NCBI GenBank assembly: GCA_900541185.1
Contig: UQIQ01000053.1
Coordinates: 1 to 14,876, forward strand
Reading direction: 5' to 3'
Source of the DNA: an uncultured Collinsella sp.
Lineage (GTDB): Bacteria > Actinomycetota > Coriobacteriia > Coriobacteriales > Coriobacteriaceae
DNA: 14,876 nt
The notes under the pieces were generated by a model. The model was not told where the DNA came from. It saw nothing but the letters and a program-made list of their open reading frames with translations, and did not search any database. Of the stretch, positions 1 to 8,083 are shown one piece after another. Position 1 is the first letter of the stretch. Every line of letters begins with the position of its first letter. The translations under genes were made by a program, and so were the position numbers.

Positions 1-47
1 GAGATGACGTCGAGTCTCGTGGGCTCGGAGATGTGTATAAGAGACAG
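1..47 (+). other. Illumina Nextera i7 adapter left on the contig end (not genomic)
   Basis: Bases 29-47 read AGATGTGTATAAGAGACAG, the 19-base Tn5 mosaic end used in Nextera libraries. Bases 14-28 are GTCTCGTGGGCTCGG, the rest of the Nextera read-2 adapter. Bases 6-13 (GACGTCGA) sit where the 8-base i7 barcode lies, and bases 1-5 (GAGAT) match the end of the P7 flow-cell sequence. All parts are contiguous and in library order, so this is untrimmed adapter, not a transposon scar. Translated in the plus strand it gives the peptide SLVGSEMCIRDR, a familiar contaminant in protein databases. Any gene call touching bases 1-47 is an artefact. Confidence 0.98.
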
Positions 48-162
48 GGCAGGGGTCGGCGACGCCCTCGGCGGCCTCGTCGCTTGCGCGCGAGGCATCG
101 CCAAAGGAGCCGCCGAGCATACCGGGGCCCGCAAAGTAACCAGAGCGGTCCGTGAGCTCCAT
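48..162 (-). CDS. Truncated start of an unidentified operon gene (by position possibly a HyfJ/HycH-like protein)
   Basis: A reading frame opens with ATG at 162 directly after the hyfI stop (TAG then ATG, no gap). It runs 38 codons, starting MELTDRSGYFAGPGMLGG, until it meets the adapter at 47. The start is well supported: GGAGGT, inside the last codons of hyfI, lies six bases upstream. It is clearly the next gene of the hydrogenlyase operon, with the rest lost at the contig break. In E. coli the gene after hyfI is hyfJ, a HycH-family assembly protein, so that is the leading candidate on gene order. The visible residues, rich in Gly, Ala, Ser and acidic residues, show no motif I recognise and do not resemble the start of E. 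coli HycH. The function is therefore a guess. No membrane segment or cysteine cluster is visible. Confidence 0.7.
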
Positions 163-945
163 CTAGTGACCTCCGGCCAGCACCAGATCCTGCAGCGCCG
201 AGTAGACCTCAACGCGGCGCGGATCGTCCTGCTTGTCGATGAGCAGCGCCATGGCACCTCGGATATCACCCTTGGGCGCGTCCTCGAGCGTATCCATAAA
301 CTCGTTGGCCAGGTCGCGGCCGTAACGGTAGCCGCTCATGGCGCGAGCCTCGCGCTCGATGGCAACGCGCAGCTTGTACGGCACGCCGGGGTGCAGGATA
401 TCGGCCTGCTCGCCGGCAGCCTCCACCGTAGTCTCGGCATGGAGCTTTTGGTCCAGCAGGCCAAGTGCCATGGCAAAGCCGTAGACGGTCTGCGCGGGGC
501 TGGGCGGGCAGCCGGGGATGTAGACATCGACCGGCAGAATCTTATCCGTGCCGCCCCAGACGCAGTAGTTGTCGTAGAAGATGCCGCCGGTGCAGCCGCA
601 CGCGCCATAGGACACCACGATCTTGGGATCGGGTGCGGCCTCAAACGCGCGCAGGGCTGGCATGCGCATGGCACGCGTCACGGCGCCGGTGTACAGCAGC
701 ACATCGGCGTGACGGGGCGAGGGCACGACCTTGATGCCAAAGCGCTCGACGTCAAAGACGGGCGTGATGGAACCGAAGATCTCGATCTCGCAGCCGTTGC
801 AGCCGCCGCAGTCGACACGGTAGACGTACACCGAGCGCTTGATCTTCTTAAGAAGGGTCGCCTTGGCCTTCTCGATGCTCTCGTCGAGCTCGATCTTGGT
901 CGGGCGGTACTGAAGCCGCTCGGGCAAAAGCGTGGGTTCGGCCAT
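163..945 (-). CDS. hyfI: Hydrogenase-4 small subunit HyfI (NuoB-like, [4Fe-4S])
   Basis: This 260-residue protein is the small electron-transfer subunit of the group 4 [NiFe]-hydrogenase, homologous to NuoB of complex I and to HycG. It carries the [4Fe-4S] cluster that hands electrons to the NiFe site in HyfG. Visible ligands are the CGGCNGCE motif (Cys46, Cys49, Cys52), Cys116 in YGACGCTGG and Cys146 in PGCPPSP, all typical of the family. E. coli HyfI is about 250 residues, so it is full length. There is no signal peptide, as expected for a cytoplasm-facing subunit. The ATG at 945 is preceded by GGAGGAG, formed by the last Lys-Glu-Glu codons and stop of hyfH two bases upstream. Its own last codons supply the SD for the next gene. 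The identification is secure; hyf rather than hyc naming rests on the whole operon. Confidence 0.95.
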   Translation of the reverse strand: MAEPTLLPERLQYRPTKIELDESIEKAKATLLKKIKRSVYVYRVDCGGCNGCEIEIFGSITPVFDVERFGIKVVPSPRHADVLLYTGAVTRAMRMPALRAFEAAPDPKIVVSYGACGCTGGIFYDNYCVWGGTDKILPVDVYIPGCPPSPAQTVYGFAMALGLLDQKLHAETTVEAAGEQADILHPGVPYKLRVAIEREARAMSGYRYGRDLANEFMDTLEDAPKGDIRGAMALLIDKQDDPRRVEVYSALQDLVLAGGH

Positions 946-947
946 GG

Positions 948-1664
948 TTACTCCTCCTTCATTTCAAAATCCATGATGATGCCCTCGACCGGCGCCGGAC
1001 CGGCGGGAATCTCGGGCGCATCGGGGTTAAGCTCGCGGTCGATATACTCCGGGTTCACGCCGTGGCCGCCCAGATACTCCATGCCGGGGCCCTGGGGCTC
1101 GCCGGACGCAAGCGTCTCGTTGGCAGCCATGCCGTGTGCGTTGCCGGTCTTTACGGCCGATGCGGCGCGCAGGGCGTCGAGCTCGCGCTTGCACTCCTGG
1201 CACATACCGACGGTGCGGGCGGCCTGCTCGGCCTCCATGCCGCCGGCCTTTTGCAGCAGGCGCTTGGCATAGTCGATCTCCTTGTGCGGGGCAAACGGCT
1301 TGCCGCAACGCGAGCAGTGCTCGAGCGCATAGACGCTCTTGCTGGTGAGGTCGTCCTTGCTCATGACGGCCAGCTCAAACTCCTCGGTGAGCTTGATGGC
1401 CTCCATGGGGCAGGCTTCCTCGCAGCGGCCGCAAAAGATGCAGCGGCCGTAGTCGATTGACCAGGTAATGGTATCGGCCGCAAGGTCGGTGTCCATGCGA
1501 ATGGCATCGGCCGGGCACGCCACGCCGCAGGCACCGCAGGCGATGCAGAGCTCGGCATTGTGCTCGGGCTTGCCGCGCATGTCCTTGTTGGTGGGGAACG
1601 GCGCAAACGGGTACTTGACCGTCGCGTCGCCGGCCTTGGCGTTAACCTTCCAAAGCTTCAGCAT
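948..1664 (-). CDS. hyfH: Hydrogenase-4 ferredoxin subunit HyfH (NuoI-like, 2x[4Fe-4S])
   Basis: This 238-residue subunit links the peripheral electron chain to HyfI, like NuoI in complex I and HycF in FHL-1. Two ferredoxin motifs are clear: CIACGACGVACP (Cys40, 43, 46, 50) and CIFCGRCEEACP (Cys75, 78, 81, 85). A second Cys4 site follows (Cys117, Cys120, Cys155, Cys158; CSRC and CQEC), matching the extra metal-binding cysteines of HycF. E. coli HyfH and HycF are about 180 residues. The excess is a C-terminal tail of about 75 residues after the Cys4 site, rich in Gly, Pro and acidic residues. The start chosen is the ATG at 1664 (MLKLWKVN): it follows the hyfG stop by one base, has GAGGAG upstream, and aligns with HycF. 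The frame stays open further upstream, but that stretch lies inside hyfG and is low-complexity. Confidence 0.94.
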   Translation of the reverse strand: MLKLWKVNAKAGDATVKYPFAPFPTNKDMRGKPEHNAELCIACGACGVACPADAIRMDTDLAADTITWSIDYGRCIFCGRCEEACPMEAIKLTEEFELAVMSKDDLTSKSVYALEHCSRCGKPFAPHKEIDYAKRLLQKAGGMEAEQAARTVGMCQECKRELDALRAASAVKTGNAHGMAANETLASGEPQGPGMEYLGGHGVNPEYIDRELNPDAPEIPAGPAPVEGIIMDFEMKEE

Positions 1665-1665
1665 A

Positions 1666-3438
1666 TTAGAGCGCCTCCTCATCGAGCGGAGCGGCCATGG
1701 TGCCCTCGCCCGCGAGCGGCGACTTGTCGCGCCAGACGTTCTCGAACTGCTCCTTGTCGAGCACGTGGTCGCGCTTGGCGGCGACATCGGTCACCGTCAC
1801 GCGGTCGGTGCAGGAATAGCACGGGTCGAGCGAGCCAACGATCAGCGCCGCATCGCCCACGGTGTTGCCGCGGAACATGTAGCGCAGGACCGGCCAGTTA
1901 CTGTACGTGGCGGCCTTGGCGCGCCAGCGGTAGCACTTCTGGTTATTGCCGAGCATGGCCCAGTGCACGTCCTCGCCGCGCGGCGCCTCGGTGGCACCGA
2001 TGGCGTACTTGTGCGGGGTGTACTCCCAATCCGTGGTGAGGATGGGGCCCGACGGGCAGTTCTCGAGCATGGTCTCGATCATATCGATCGAATCGTAGAC
2101 CTCCTGGATGCGAACGGCGGTACGGCCGAAGGCATCGCAGGTGTCAGCCGTGGCGGCGTGCATCTTTTGAACGTCCGGATCGGCGTAGCCGTCGAAGGGA
2201 TGGTCGAAGCGCACGTCGCGGGCATAGCCCGAGCCACGCATGAGCGGGCCGACCGGCGAGAAGTCGCGTGCGATCTTGCGGTCCAAGATGCCGATGCCAC
2301 TCGTACGCTCAATAAAGTTGGGCGTGGAGAGCAAGACGTCGACGAGCTCCTGAACCTCGGAGCGCAGCTGGTGGATGGTCGTGAGCGTGGAGAGCTTCTG
2401 CTCGGCCAAAATGTCGCGACGCACGCCGCCGATCACGTTGAGGCCGTAGGTCTTGCGGTGACCGGAGAGCTTCTCGGCCAGGTCCATGGACTTCTCGCGG
2501 ACGCGGAAGAACTGCTGGAAGCCGGAGTCGAAGCCGGTGTAGTGCGATGCGAGGCCAATATTGAGCAGGTGTGAGTGCAGACGCTCGACCTCGAGCATGA
2601 TGGCGCGGATGTACTGGGCGCGCGGCGGGACATGAATGCCCTGGGCGCGCTCGACGGCCTCGGCATAGGCCACCGAGTGGGCGCAGCCGCAGATGCCGCA
2701 GATGCGGTCGGCGAGGAACGTCACGGCGTCATAGTTCAGGCGCGTCTCGGCGACCTTCTCCATGCCGCGGTGCACGTAGAACAGACGGTAGTCGGCATCG
2801 ACGATCGTCTCGCCCTCAACGAACAGGCGGAAGTGGCCGGGCTCGTCGGAGGTGATGTGCAACGGTCCCATGGGGACGAGCGTGGTCTCCTTGCCCTTGG
2901 TGTCGGCCAAGAATTCGTAGTTTTCCATGTCACTCGCGGGGGCGGGGCGGAAACGGTAATCCATCGAATCCTTGCGCAACGGGTACAGCCCGCTGGGCCA
3001 ATCGTCGGGAAGCACCAGGCGACGGCGGTCGGGCAGACCCTCGGGAATCAGGCCGAACATATCGCGCAGCTCGCGCTCGCCCCACACGCAGGCGGGGACG
3101 AACGGCGTCACGGACGGGAACGTCATCTTGGCGGGGTCGACCTCGGCACGCACGGTAACCCAGCCGGGGTCCTCCCCCTCCATGGAGATGACGTAGTACA
3201 CGGCGTAACGGCCGCACAGGGAGCGCTCGTCGTTGCCGACAATCACGGGAATCCAGCCGTAGCGCTCGTAGTACAGGTAGTGGACGGCCTCGGGCAGACG
3301 GTCCAGCTTGACGGTGATCGTCAGCTGGTCCTCGCACTGCCACTCGACCTTCTCGATGCAGCCCGGAACGGCGCAGCGCAGGGCCTCGACATGGCTCTCG
3401 CAGCGACGGGCATACACCTTGTTCTCAGTTTCAATCAT
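1666..3438 (-). CDS. hyfG: Group 4 [NiFe]-hydrogenase catalytic large subunit HyfG
   Basis: This 590-residue protein is the H2-evolving catalytic subunit, facing the cytoplasm. Residues 1 to about 170 form the NuoC-like domain and the remainder the NuoD/hydrogenase large-subunit domain. The four NiFe ligands are present: Cys247 and Cys250 in RICGICG, and Cys540 and Cys543 in DPCYSCTDR. They sit within ten residues of the HycE ligands (241, 244, 531, 534). The motif is followed by a 44-residue tail (VTVTDV onwards) that should be cut after Arg546 by a HycI-type endopeptidase once nickel is loaded; HycE has a 32-residue tail. No such protease lies in this window. The ATG at 3438 follows the hyfF stop by three bases, with GAGGTGGAG as SD. 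Length and motifs indicate an intact enzyme. Confidence 0.97.
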   Translation of the reverse strand: MIETENKVYARRCESHVEALRCAVPGCIEKVEWQCEDQLTITVKLDRLPEAVHYLYYERYGWIPVIVGNDERSLCGRYAVYYVISMEGEDPGWVTVRAEVDPAKMTFPSVTPFVPACVWGERELRDMFGLIPEGLPDRRRLVLPDDWPSGLYPLRKDSMDYRFRPAPASDMENYEFLADTKGKETTLVPMGPLHITSDEPGHFRLFVEGETIVDADYRLFYVHRGMEKVAETRLNYDAVTFLADRICGICGCAHSVAYAEAVERAQGIHVPPRAQYIRAIMLEVERLHSHLLNIGLASHYTGFDSGFQQFFRVREKSMDLAEKLSGHRKTYGLNVIGGVRRDILAEQKLSTLTTIHQLRSEVQELVDVLLSTPNFIERTSGIGILDRKIARDFSPVGPLMRGSGYARDVRFDHPFDGYADPDVQKMHAATADTCDAFGRTAVRIQEVYDSIDMIETMLENCPSGPILTTDWEYTPHKYAIGATEAPRGEDVHWAMLGNNQKCYRWRAKAATYSNWPVLRYMFRGNTVGDAALIVGSLDPCYSCTDRVTVTDVAAKRDHVLDKEQFENVWRDKSPLAGEGTMAAPLDEEAL

Positions 3439-3441
3439 TCG

Positions 3442-5001
3442 TTACTCCACCTCGCTCTGAGCGGTCTCGGTACCGAACACAGCGCGGTACATCGGCGTCG
3501 CGTGAAGTTCCTCGGTGCTCTGCTCGAGCACGATGCCGGTCGCGGTCTCCACACCGTGCACGAGAGGCAGCGGGGTGGCGATGCCAAACCACAAGATCAT
3601 GACAGCCAGGATGATTTCGGGGATAAGCATGAGCGCCGGGGCCTCATGCTTGCCCATGCCCTGGGGCGCATGGCCGAATACCGACTTGAGTGCGATACGG
3701 GTGAGCGCGGAGATGGCCACGGTAAGACCGAGGGCGACCACGACGACCAGCCACATGGGACCGGCGGTAACACCGGCGACAAAAGTCAGGAACTCGGAGA
3801 TAAACATGCCAAAGGGCGGGAAGGCACCAAGACCGAGCAGCGCCAGGACGGCGAGCGCGGCGGTTGCGGGGGCAACCTCGACGACGCCCTGGATCTTGGC
3901 CAGGCTACGCGTGCCAAAAGCGTGCTGGATGTTGCCGGACACGCAGAAGGCAAGCGTCTTGGTAAAGCCGTGGAACACGCAGTGCAGCAGGGCCGCGGCG
4001 ATACCCAGCGGGCCACCGATACCCAGGCACAGGGCAATAACGCCCACGTTCTCCACAGACGAGTACGCAAAGCGGCGCTTGAGGTCGTCCTGGCGAAACA
4101 TCGAAAGTGCCGCCACCAAAATGGACAGCGTGCCGACGATCAACAGCAAAAGTTGCGGATACTCGGCGCCCACGGCTTGAATAGTAAAGCCGTAGAAGCG
4201 CATGATCACAAGCATGGCGCACTTAAGCAGCACGCCCGAAAGCAGGGCCGAGACAGGGCTCGGGGCCTGGGAGTGGGCATCGGGCAGCCAAGTGTGCATG
4301 GGGAACAGGCCGGCCTTGGTGCCAAAGCCGATCACGATAAACGCAAAGGCAAGGCGCATGAGCGTCGGGTCGAACTGGTCGGCATACGGCAGCACGCACG
4401 ACAGGAACGCGGCCTCGTGGGCATTGGGAATCACGTCGGCGGCGTTGGCGTAGATCAGCAGCGCACCGAACAGGCCAAAGGCCACGCCGGCGGTGCAGAC
4501 CATCGCATACTTCCAAGAAGCCTCGAGGGCCGTCTTGTTCTTGTAGATACCCACGAGGAACACGGTGGAAAGCGTGGTTGCCTCCACGGCGGCCCACGTG
4601 AGGATCATGTTGTTGGACAGGCACGCGAGCAGCATAGTGAACACAAACAGGCTAAACAGCGCAAAATACTGCTTGGCGCGCTCGGCGGGCATGGAGCCCT
4701 CCTCGATATCGGCCTTTACATAGGGCAGCGAGAACAGCCCCGTAAGAAAACCGATAAAGCCGATGAGCAGCACAAAGATGGCGCCCAGCGAATCGAGGTG
4801 GAGCCACAGGCCAAGAGCGCTCGCGGTTTCGCCGCTCATAAGGACGTCACCGGCCGTCATAATCGACAGCACCAGTACGGCTGCGACGGAGACCAGGTTG
4901 AGACCGGCAAATACGTTATATGACGTATTCTTGGGCAAAAACGCCATGACCAGCGAGAACACCAAAGGAGTCGCGAGCAGGGCGAGAATCAACGTTTCCA
5001 T
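3442..5001 (-). CDS. hyfF: Hydrogenase-4 membrane subunit HyfF (antiporter-like)
   Basis: This 519-residue, multi-helix membrane protein belongs to the Mrp/NuoL-M-N antiporter-like family and is close in length to E. coli HyfF (526). The charged residues of the proposed proton path are retained: Glu140 in WAAVEATTLS, Lys229 in GFGTKAGLFPMHTWLPDAH, Lys260 after SALLSGVLL, and Glu402 in FISEFLTF. The histidine-containing HTWLPDAHSQAPSPVSALLSG segment (236-256) is the family signature. HyfF is present in Hyf but absent from the simpler Hyc complex, so it marks this operon as FHL-2. The ATG at 5001 lies three bases after the hyfE stop and is preceded by GAGGGGG. Ion translocation is the proposed role in the family; direct proof is limited. 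Confidence 0.93.
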   Translation of the reverse strand: METLILALLATPLVFSLVMAFLPKNTSYNVFAGLNLVSVAAVLVLSIMTAGDVLMSGETASALGLWLHLDSLGAIFVLLIGFIGFLTGLFSLPYVKADIEEGSMPAERAKQYFALFSLFVFTMLLACLSNNMILTWAAVEATTLSTVFLVGIYKNKTALEASWKYAMVCTAGVAFGLFGALLIYANAADVIPNAHEAAFLSCVLPYADQFDPTLMRLAFAFIVIGFGTKAGLFPMHTWLPDAHSQAPSPVSALLSGVLLKCAMLVIMRFYGFTIQAVGAEYPQLLLLIVGTLSILVAALSMFRQDDLKRRFAYSSVENVGVIALCLGIGGPLGIAAALLHCVFHGFTKTLAFCVSGNIQHAFGTRSLAKIQGVVEVAPATAALAVLALLGLGAFPPFGMFISEFLTFVAGVTAGPMWLVVVVALGLTVAISALTRIALKSVFGHAPQGMGKHEAPALMLIPEIILAVMILWFGIATPLPLVHGVETATGIVLEQSTEELHATPMYRAVFGTETAQSEVE

Positions 5002-5004
5002 GGA

Positions 5005-5658
5005 CTACCCCCTCAGCTCGGACAGGTCGCGCGCATCGAGCGAGTGGGAGTCGTCCCAGATGCGACGCACGACGATGGACATGATGATGACGGCAAAGAT
5101 GGCGTCGGTGGCGATACCGATCTCGATGATCTCGGGAGCGGTGGGGGCCAAAAGCGCGAGCGTCACGTGGCTGCCGTTTTCCATAAGGCAGTATCCAAAG
5201 ATCTGCTTCATGATGTTGCGCTGCGAGATGATGCAGGTGAGGCCCACAAAGAAGTGAGCGAAGCTAATAGCGAGCGCAGGCGTTGCGACCTCGGCCGTGG
5301 GCAGGCTGATCTGCGTCACGACGGCAAAGCAGATCGCGACCTCCACGGCGATGATGCAGATGGCCCACGCGGGCTTAAGGCCGGCCTTGAGCGATGCGTC
5401 GCTCGGCTCGCCCATCTTCTTGTATGCGCGGTTGAGGATGTAAGGGACCAGGACGACCTTGGTGATAAAGGCAGATCCAGCCCACATAAGCAGCTCCTGC
5501 GCACCAGTGGTGACACCGAGCGTGGCGAGAAGCCCCACGAGCACCAGCGACTGCACCGCATACCAGTGGATGGAATGTTTGATGTTCTTGGAGACAACCA
5601 CCATGGTGGACGTGACGATCAGAAGGCCGCCAAGGATGTTGACGATCGAATAACCCAT
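5005..5658 (-). CDS. hyfE: Hydrogenase-4 membrane subunit HyfE (NuoK-like)
   Basis: This 217-residue hydrophobic protein matches E. coli HyfE in length (216). It has several membrane helices. The second half holds a NuoK-like segment around QRNIMKQIFGYCLMENG (146-162), with Glu160 in the helix and Asp185 in the following one. A short polar C-terminal tail follows helix end VVRRIWDD. In complex I-like enzymes NuoK couples the quinone or hydrogenase arm to the antiporter-like subunits, and HyfE is thought to play the same part between HyfD and HyfF. The ATG at 5658 has a strong SD (AGGAGGT), which overlaps the TAG stop of hyfD and suggests translational coupling. Hyc complexes lack this subunit. 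The identity is well supported by length, sequence and position between hyfD and hyfF. Confidence 0.93.
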   Translation of the reverse strand: MGYSIVNILGGLLIVTSTMVVVSKNIKHSIHWYAVQSLVLVGLLATLGVTTGAQELLMWAGSAFITKVVLVPYILNRAYKKMGEPSDASLKAGLKPAWAICIIAVEVAICFAVVTQISLPTAEVATPALAISFAHFFVGLTCIISQRNIMKQIFGYCLMENGSHVTLALLAPTAPEIIEIGIATDAIFAVIIMSIVVRRIWDDSHSLDARDLSELRG

Positions 5659-5671
5659 GTCGTTCTACCTC

Positions 5672-7129
5672 CTAACCGATCCAGCTGGCCGAAAGCGGGC
5701 CGCTGACGATGACCATGATGATGAGCACGATGAACACAAACGCCATCGCGCGGGGAAGCGGGGCTCCCGCAGCGACCTCTTCGCTCGGCTCGCCGGGCAG
5801 GCAATAGCCCATCCACTTGAGGAACCAGGCAAAGGTGGCGACGGTCTCGGCGACCATGATGCACACGAGCACCAGGATCGCGACGTTGCCGGCACCCACA
5901 GAGAAGCCACCGGCGATGATCTGGAACTTCGAGAAGAACGTGTTCATGGGCGGCACGCCGGCAATGGCGAGCGCCGCGACACCGAAGCCCACGCCCGAGA
6001 TCGGATACTTCTTCACGATGCCGCGAAGCTTGGGCAGCATACGCGTGCCGAGCGTAAAGGAGAACGAACCGGCGATCAGGAAGAACAGGGTCTTGGCGAA
6101 AGCGTGGTTAAAGATGTGGCACACGGCACCGTCAAAAGCCAGCTGGCTGCCAAAGACCGAAAGGCCCAGACCAAAGAACACATAGGAGAGCTGGGCGATC
6201 GTGGAGAAGGCCAGCAGGCGCTTCATGTCCTTTTGCGGCAGGTACATAAGGAAACCAAAGAGCATGGTGACCATGGCGTCGATAATGGCGACCCAGCCCA
6301 CGATCTCGGGAATCTCGCCGGCAGAGACGAGTGCACGCGCGAACACGCACACGCCGACCTTAACCATCGAGGCGCCATGCAGGTAAGCCGAAACAGGCGT
6401 CGGCGCCTCCATGGCCGAAGGCAGCCACATGTACATGGGGACCTGTGCGGACTTGGCCCAGGCCGCAAACAGCACGAGCAAAAGGACGATAGCCTTGAGC
6501 TTGGCGTCGAGGCCGGCAATCGCGGTAATGGCGAAGGTGCCGGTGTGAGCAAACACGATGGCGGCGCCCAGATACAGGCCGAGCGCACCGATATGCGTGA
6601 TGATCAGGGCCTTCATGCCGGCCTTCTTGGCCGTAGGCGTCATGTAGTAGCTAATGAGGCCCCAAGAGCAGGCACCCGTGATCTCAAAGAACACGAGCTG
6701 GCCCAAAAGGGTCGAGCTGTACACGAGGCCGGCCATGGCGCCGATGAAGGTCGCGAGGTACGCGTAGAAGCGACGACGCGGCGCGTCGGGATGCTCACGG
6801 TTATTCTCGCTCATATAGGGAATCGAATAGATCACGACAAGCAGGCCGATACCCACAAAGGCGGGCGCGAGCAGCGTGCTCATGCGATCGAAGGTGAATC
6901 CCATGACGAGGGTCTGCCCAAACGAGATCAGGGGGACCTGCGTGTCGGGCATGCCGGCGCCAGCGAAATTCGCGGCGAGGGCGATGGTGCAGACCGTCGA
7001 GACGGCGGCACCCAAAACGCTGAACCACTTGGCGTACGGACGGGGGAACAGGGCGACGAGCACCGAGGCCACCATCGGGGCCGCGATAGCGACCAAGCCG
7101 AGAAGGGACAGACTGACTGCAAATGACAT
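5672..7129 (-). CDS. hyfD: Hydrogenase-4 membrane subunit HyfD (antiporter-like)
   Basis: This 485-residue integral membrane protein of the NuoL/M/N antiporter-like family compares with about 479 residues in E. coli HyfD. Key residues are visible: Glu149 in LVFFEITGACSWG, Lys226 in AAWAKSAQVPMYMWLPSAMEA, His251 and Lys257 in YLHGASMVKVGV, and Lys401 in NTFFSKFQ. The lysine at 401, where HyfB and HyfF have glutamate, mirrors the Lys/Glu difference between NuoL/N and NuoM. Repeated hydrophobic stretches span the whole protein and no signal peptide is apparent. The ATG at 7129 has an AAGGGAG sequence five bases upstream, inside the 15-base gap after the hyfC stop. HyfD is another Hyf-specific subunit not found in Hyc, which supports an extended, possibly ion-pumping membrane arm. 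Confidence 0.94.
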   Translation of the reverse strand: MSFAVSLSLLGLVAIAAPMVASVLVALFPRPYAKWFSVLGAAVSTVCTIALAANFAGAGMPDTQVPLISFGQTLVMGFTFDRMSTLLAPAFVGIGLLVVIYSIPYMSENNREHPDAPRRRFYAYLATFIGAMAGLVYSSTLLGQLVFFEITGACSWGLISYYMTPTAKKAGMKALIITHIGALGLYLGAAIVFAHTGTFAITAIAGLDAKLKAIVLLLVLFAAWAKSAQVPMYMWLPSAMEAPTPVSAYLHGASMVKVGVCVFARALVSAGEIPEIVGWVAIIDAMVTMLFGFLMYLPQKDMKRLLAFSTIAQLSYVFFGLGLSVFGSQLAFDGAVCHIFNHAFAKTLFFLIAGSFSFTLGTRMLPKLRGIVKKYPISGVGFGVAALAIAGVPPMNTFFSKFQIIAGGFSVGAGNVAILVLVCIMVAETVATFAWFLKWMGYCLPGEPSEEVAAGAPLPRAMAFVFIVLIIMVIVSGPLSASWIG

Positions 7130-7144
7130 TGTTTCTCCCTTCTC

Positions 7145-8071
7145 CTACACGCCGACGACCACGAAGACAAACGCCAGAACGGCGATGCCCACGACGGCCC
7201 AGGTCTGATTGCCAAGCACCTTAAAACGCGAGCGCGAGCAAGAGTTCTCGATCACGCCGCATACGACAAAGTCGATCAGGCACTTCACCAGGAAGATGAC
7301 CGCGCCCAGAACGGCGGCAGCGCCCACGGTCGCGGGCTCGCCCCAAGGGATGAAGATCGCGCAGAACCAGGCGACGACAAGGACCTGCTTCATGGACATG
7401 GCGAGCTTGGCCATCGCAAGCGACGGGCCGGAAAGCTCGGCGAGCGGACCTTCCTGGAGCTCCTGCTCGGCCTCGGCCTGGTCAAACGGCAGCTTGCCGA
7501 GTTCCATGTAGCAGGCAATCGCAAAGGCAATGCCGGCGAGGATCACGGCGACCGGCGCGTCGATGGCGCCCGTCATGATGTGCTGACCCATGGTGGCGAT
7601 GTCGGTGGAGCCGCACACCAGGGCGGCGGCAAACAGCGCCAGCAGCATGGACGGCTCGATGAGCACGCTCATGAGCAGCTCGCGGACGCCGCCGATACCG
7701 GCGTAGGCGTTGGACGAATCCACACCGCAGAGGGCGAAGAAGAAGCGGGCGAGCGCCAGGCTGTACATGATGGTGATGGCGTCACCAAAGACCGGGATGG
7801 GGCTTTGTGCCGTAAAGAGCGGCAGACCCATCGCGAGCATAAAGGCGACGGCGAAGAACAGCGGCGGCATGATGCGCAGCGCAAAGCTCGCATCCTCGCT
7901 CTGGGACTCGGGGCGCGCAAAGAGCTTGGCCAGGTCGCGATAGTCCTGCATGATGCTGGGGCCGCGACGGTTGTGCATCTTGGCGCGGATCACGCGGCCG
8001 AGACCGGAGAAGAACGGTGCGACGGCCATGACGACCACGCCCTGCAGAACGGCAAGTACGATGTTGTTCAT
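7145..8071 (-). CDS. hyfC: Hydrogenase-4 membrane subunit HyfC (NuoH-like)
   Basis: This 308-residue membrane protein is homologous to NuoH and HycD and docks the catalytic arm to the membrane arm. The N-terminal loop RRGPSIMQDYRDLAKLF (35-51) is characteristic. So is the acidic cytoplasmic loop beginning Glu190 and running through LPFDQAEAEQELQEGP (194-209), which in complex I forms part of the path between the redox and proton-pumping parts. About eight hydrophobic helices can be seen, and the length agrees with E. coli HyfC (315). The ATG at 8071 is 12 bases after the hyfB stop, and the stop itself (TAAGGAGG) runs into the SD. The family assignment is secure. The name hyfC rather than hycD follows from the neighbouring hyfD, hyfE and hyfF. 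Confidence 0.94.
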   Translation of the reverse strand: MNNIVLAVLQGVVVMAVAPFFSGLGRVIRAKMHNRRGPSIMQDYRDLAKLFARPESQSEDASFALRIMPPLFFAVAFMLAMGLPLFTAQSPIPVFGDAITIMYSLALARFFFALCGVDSSNAYAGIGGVRELLMSVLIEPSMLLALFAAALVCGSTDIATMGQHIMTGAIDAPVAVILAGIAFAIACYMELGKLPFDQAEAEQELQEGPLAELSGPSLAMAKLAMSMKQVLVVAWFCAIFIPWGEPATVGAAAVLGAVIFLVKCLIDFVVCGVIENSCSRSRFKVLGNQTWAVVGIAVLAFVFVVVGV

Positions 8072-8083
8072 GCTCTCCCCTCC

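Noticed and set aside
29..47. Tn5 mosaic end as evidence of a natural transposon insertion
   Set aside because: It is joined to the sequencing adapter and barcode in library order at the contig edge, so it comes from library preparation.
4..1272. 422-residue plus-strand open frame at the window start
   Set aside because: It begins inside the Nextera adapter and runs antisense to hyfI and hyfH; it has no homology or ribosome site.
2575..4923. Very long plus-strand open frame (782 residues) opposite hyfG and hyfF
   Set aside because: His-, Gly- and Asp-rich low-complexity translation typical of the antisense of GC-rich coding DNA; the minus-strand genes are certain.
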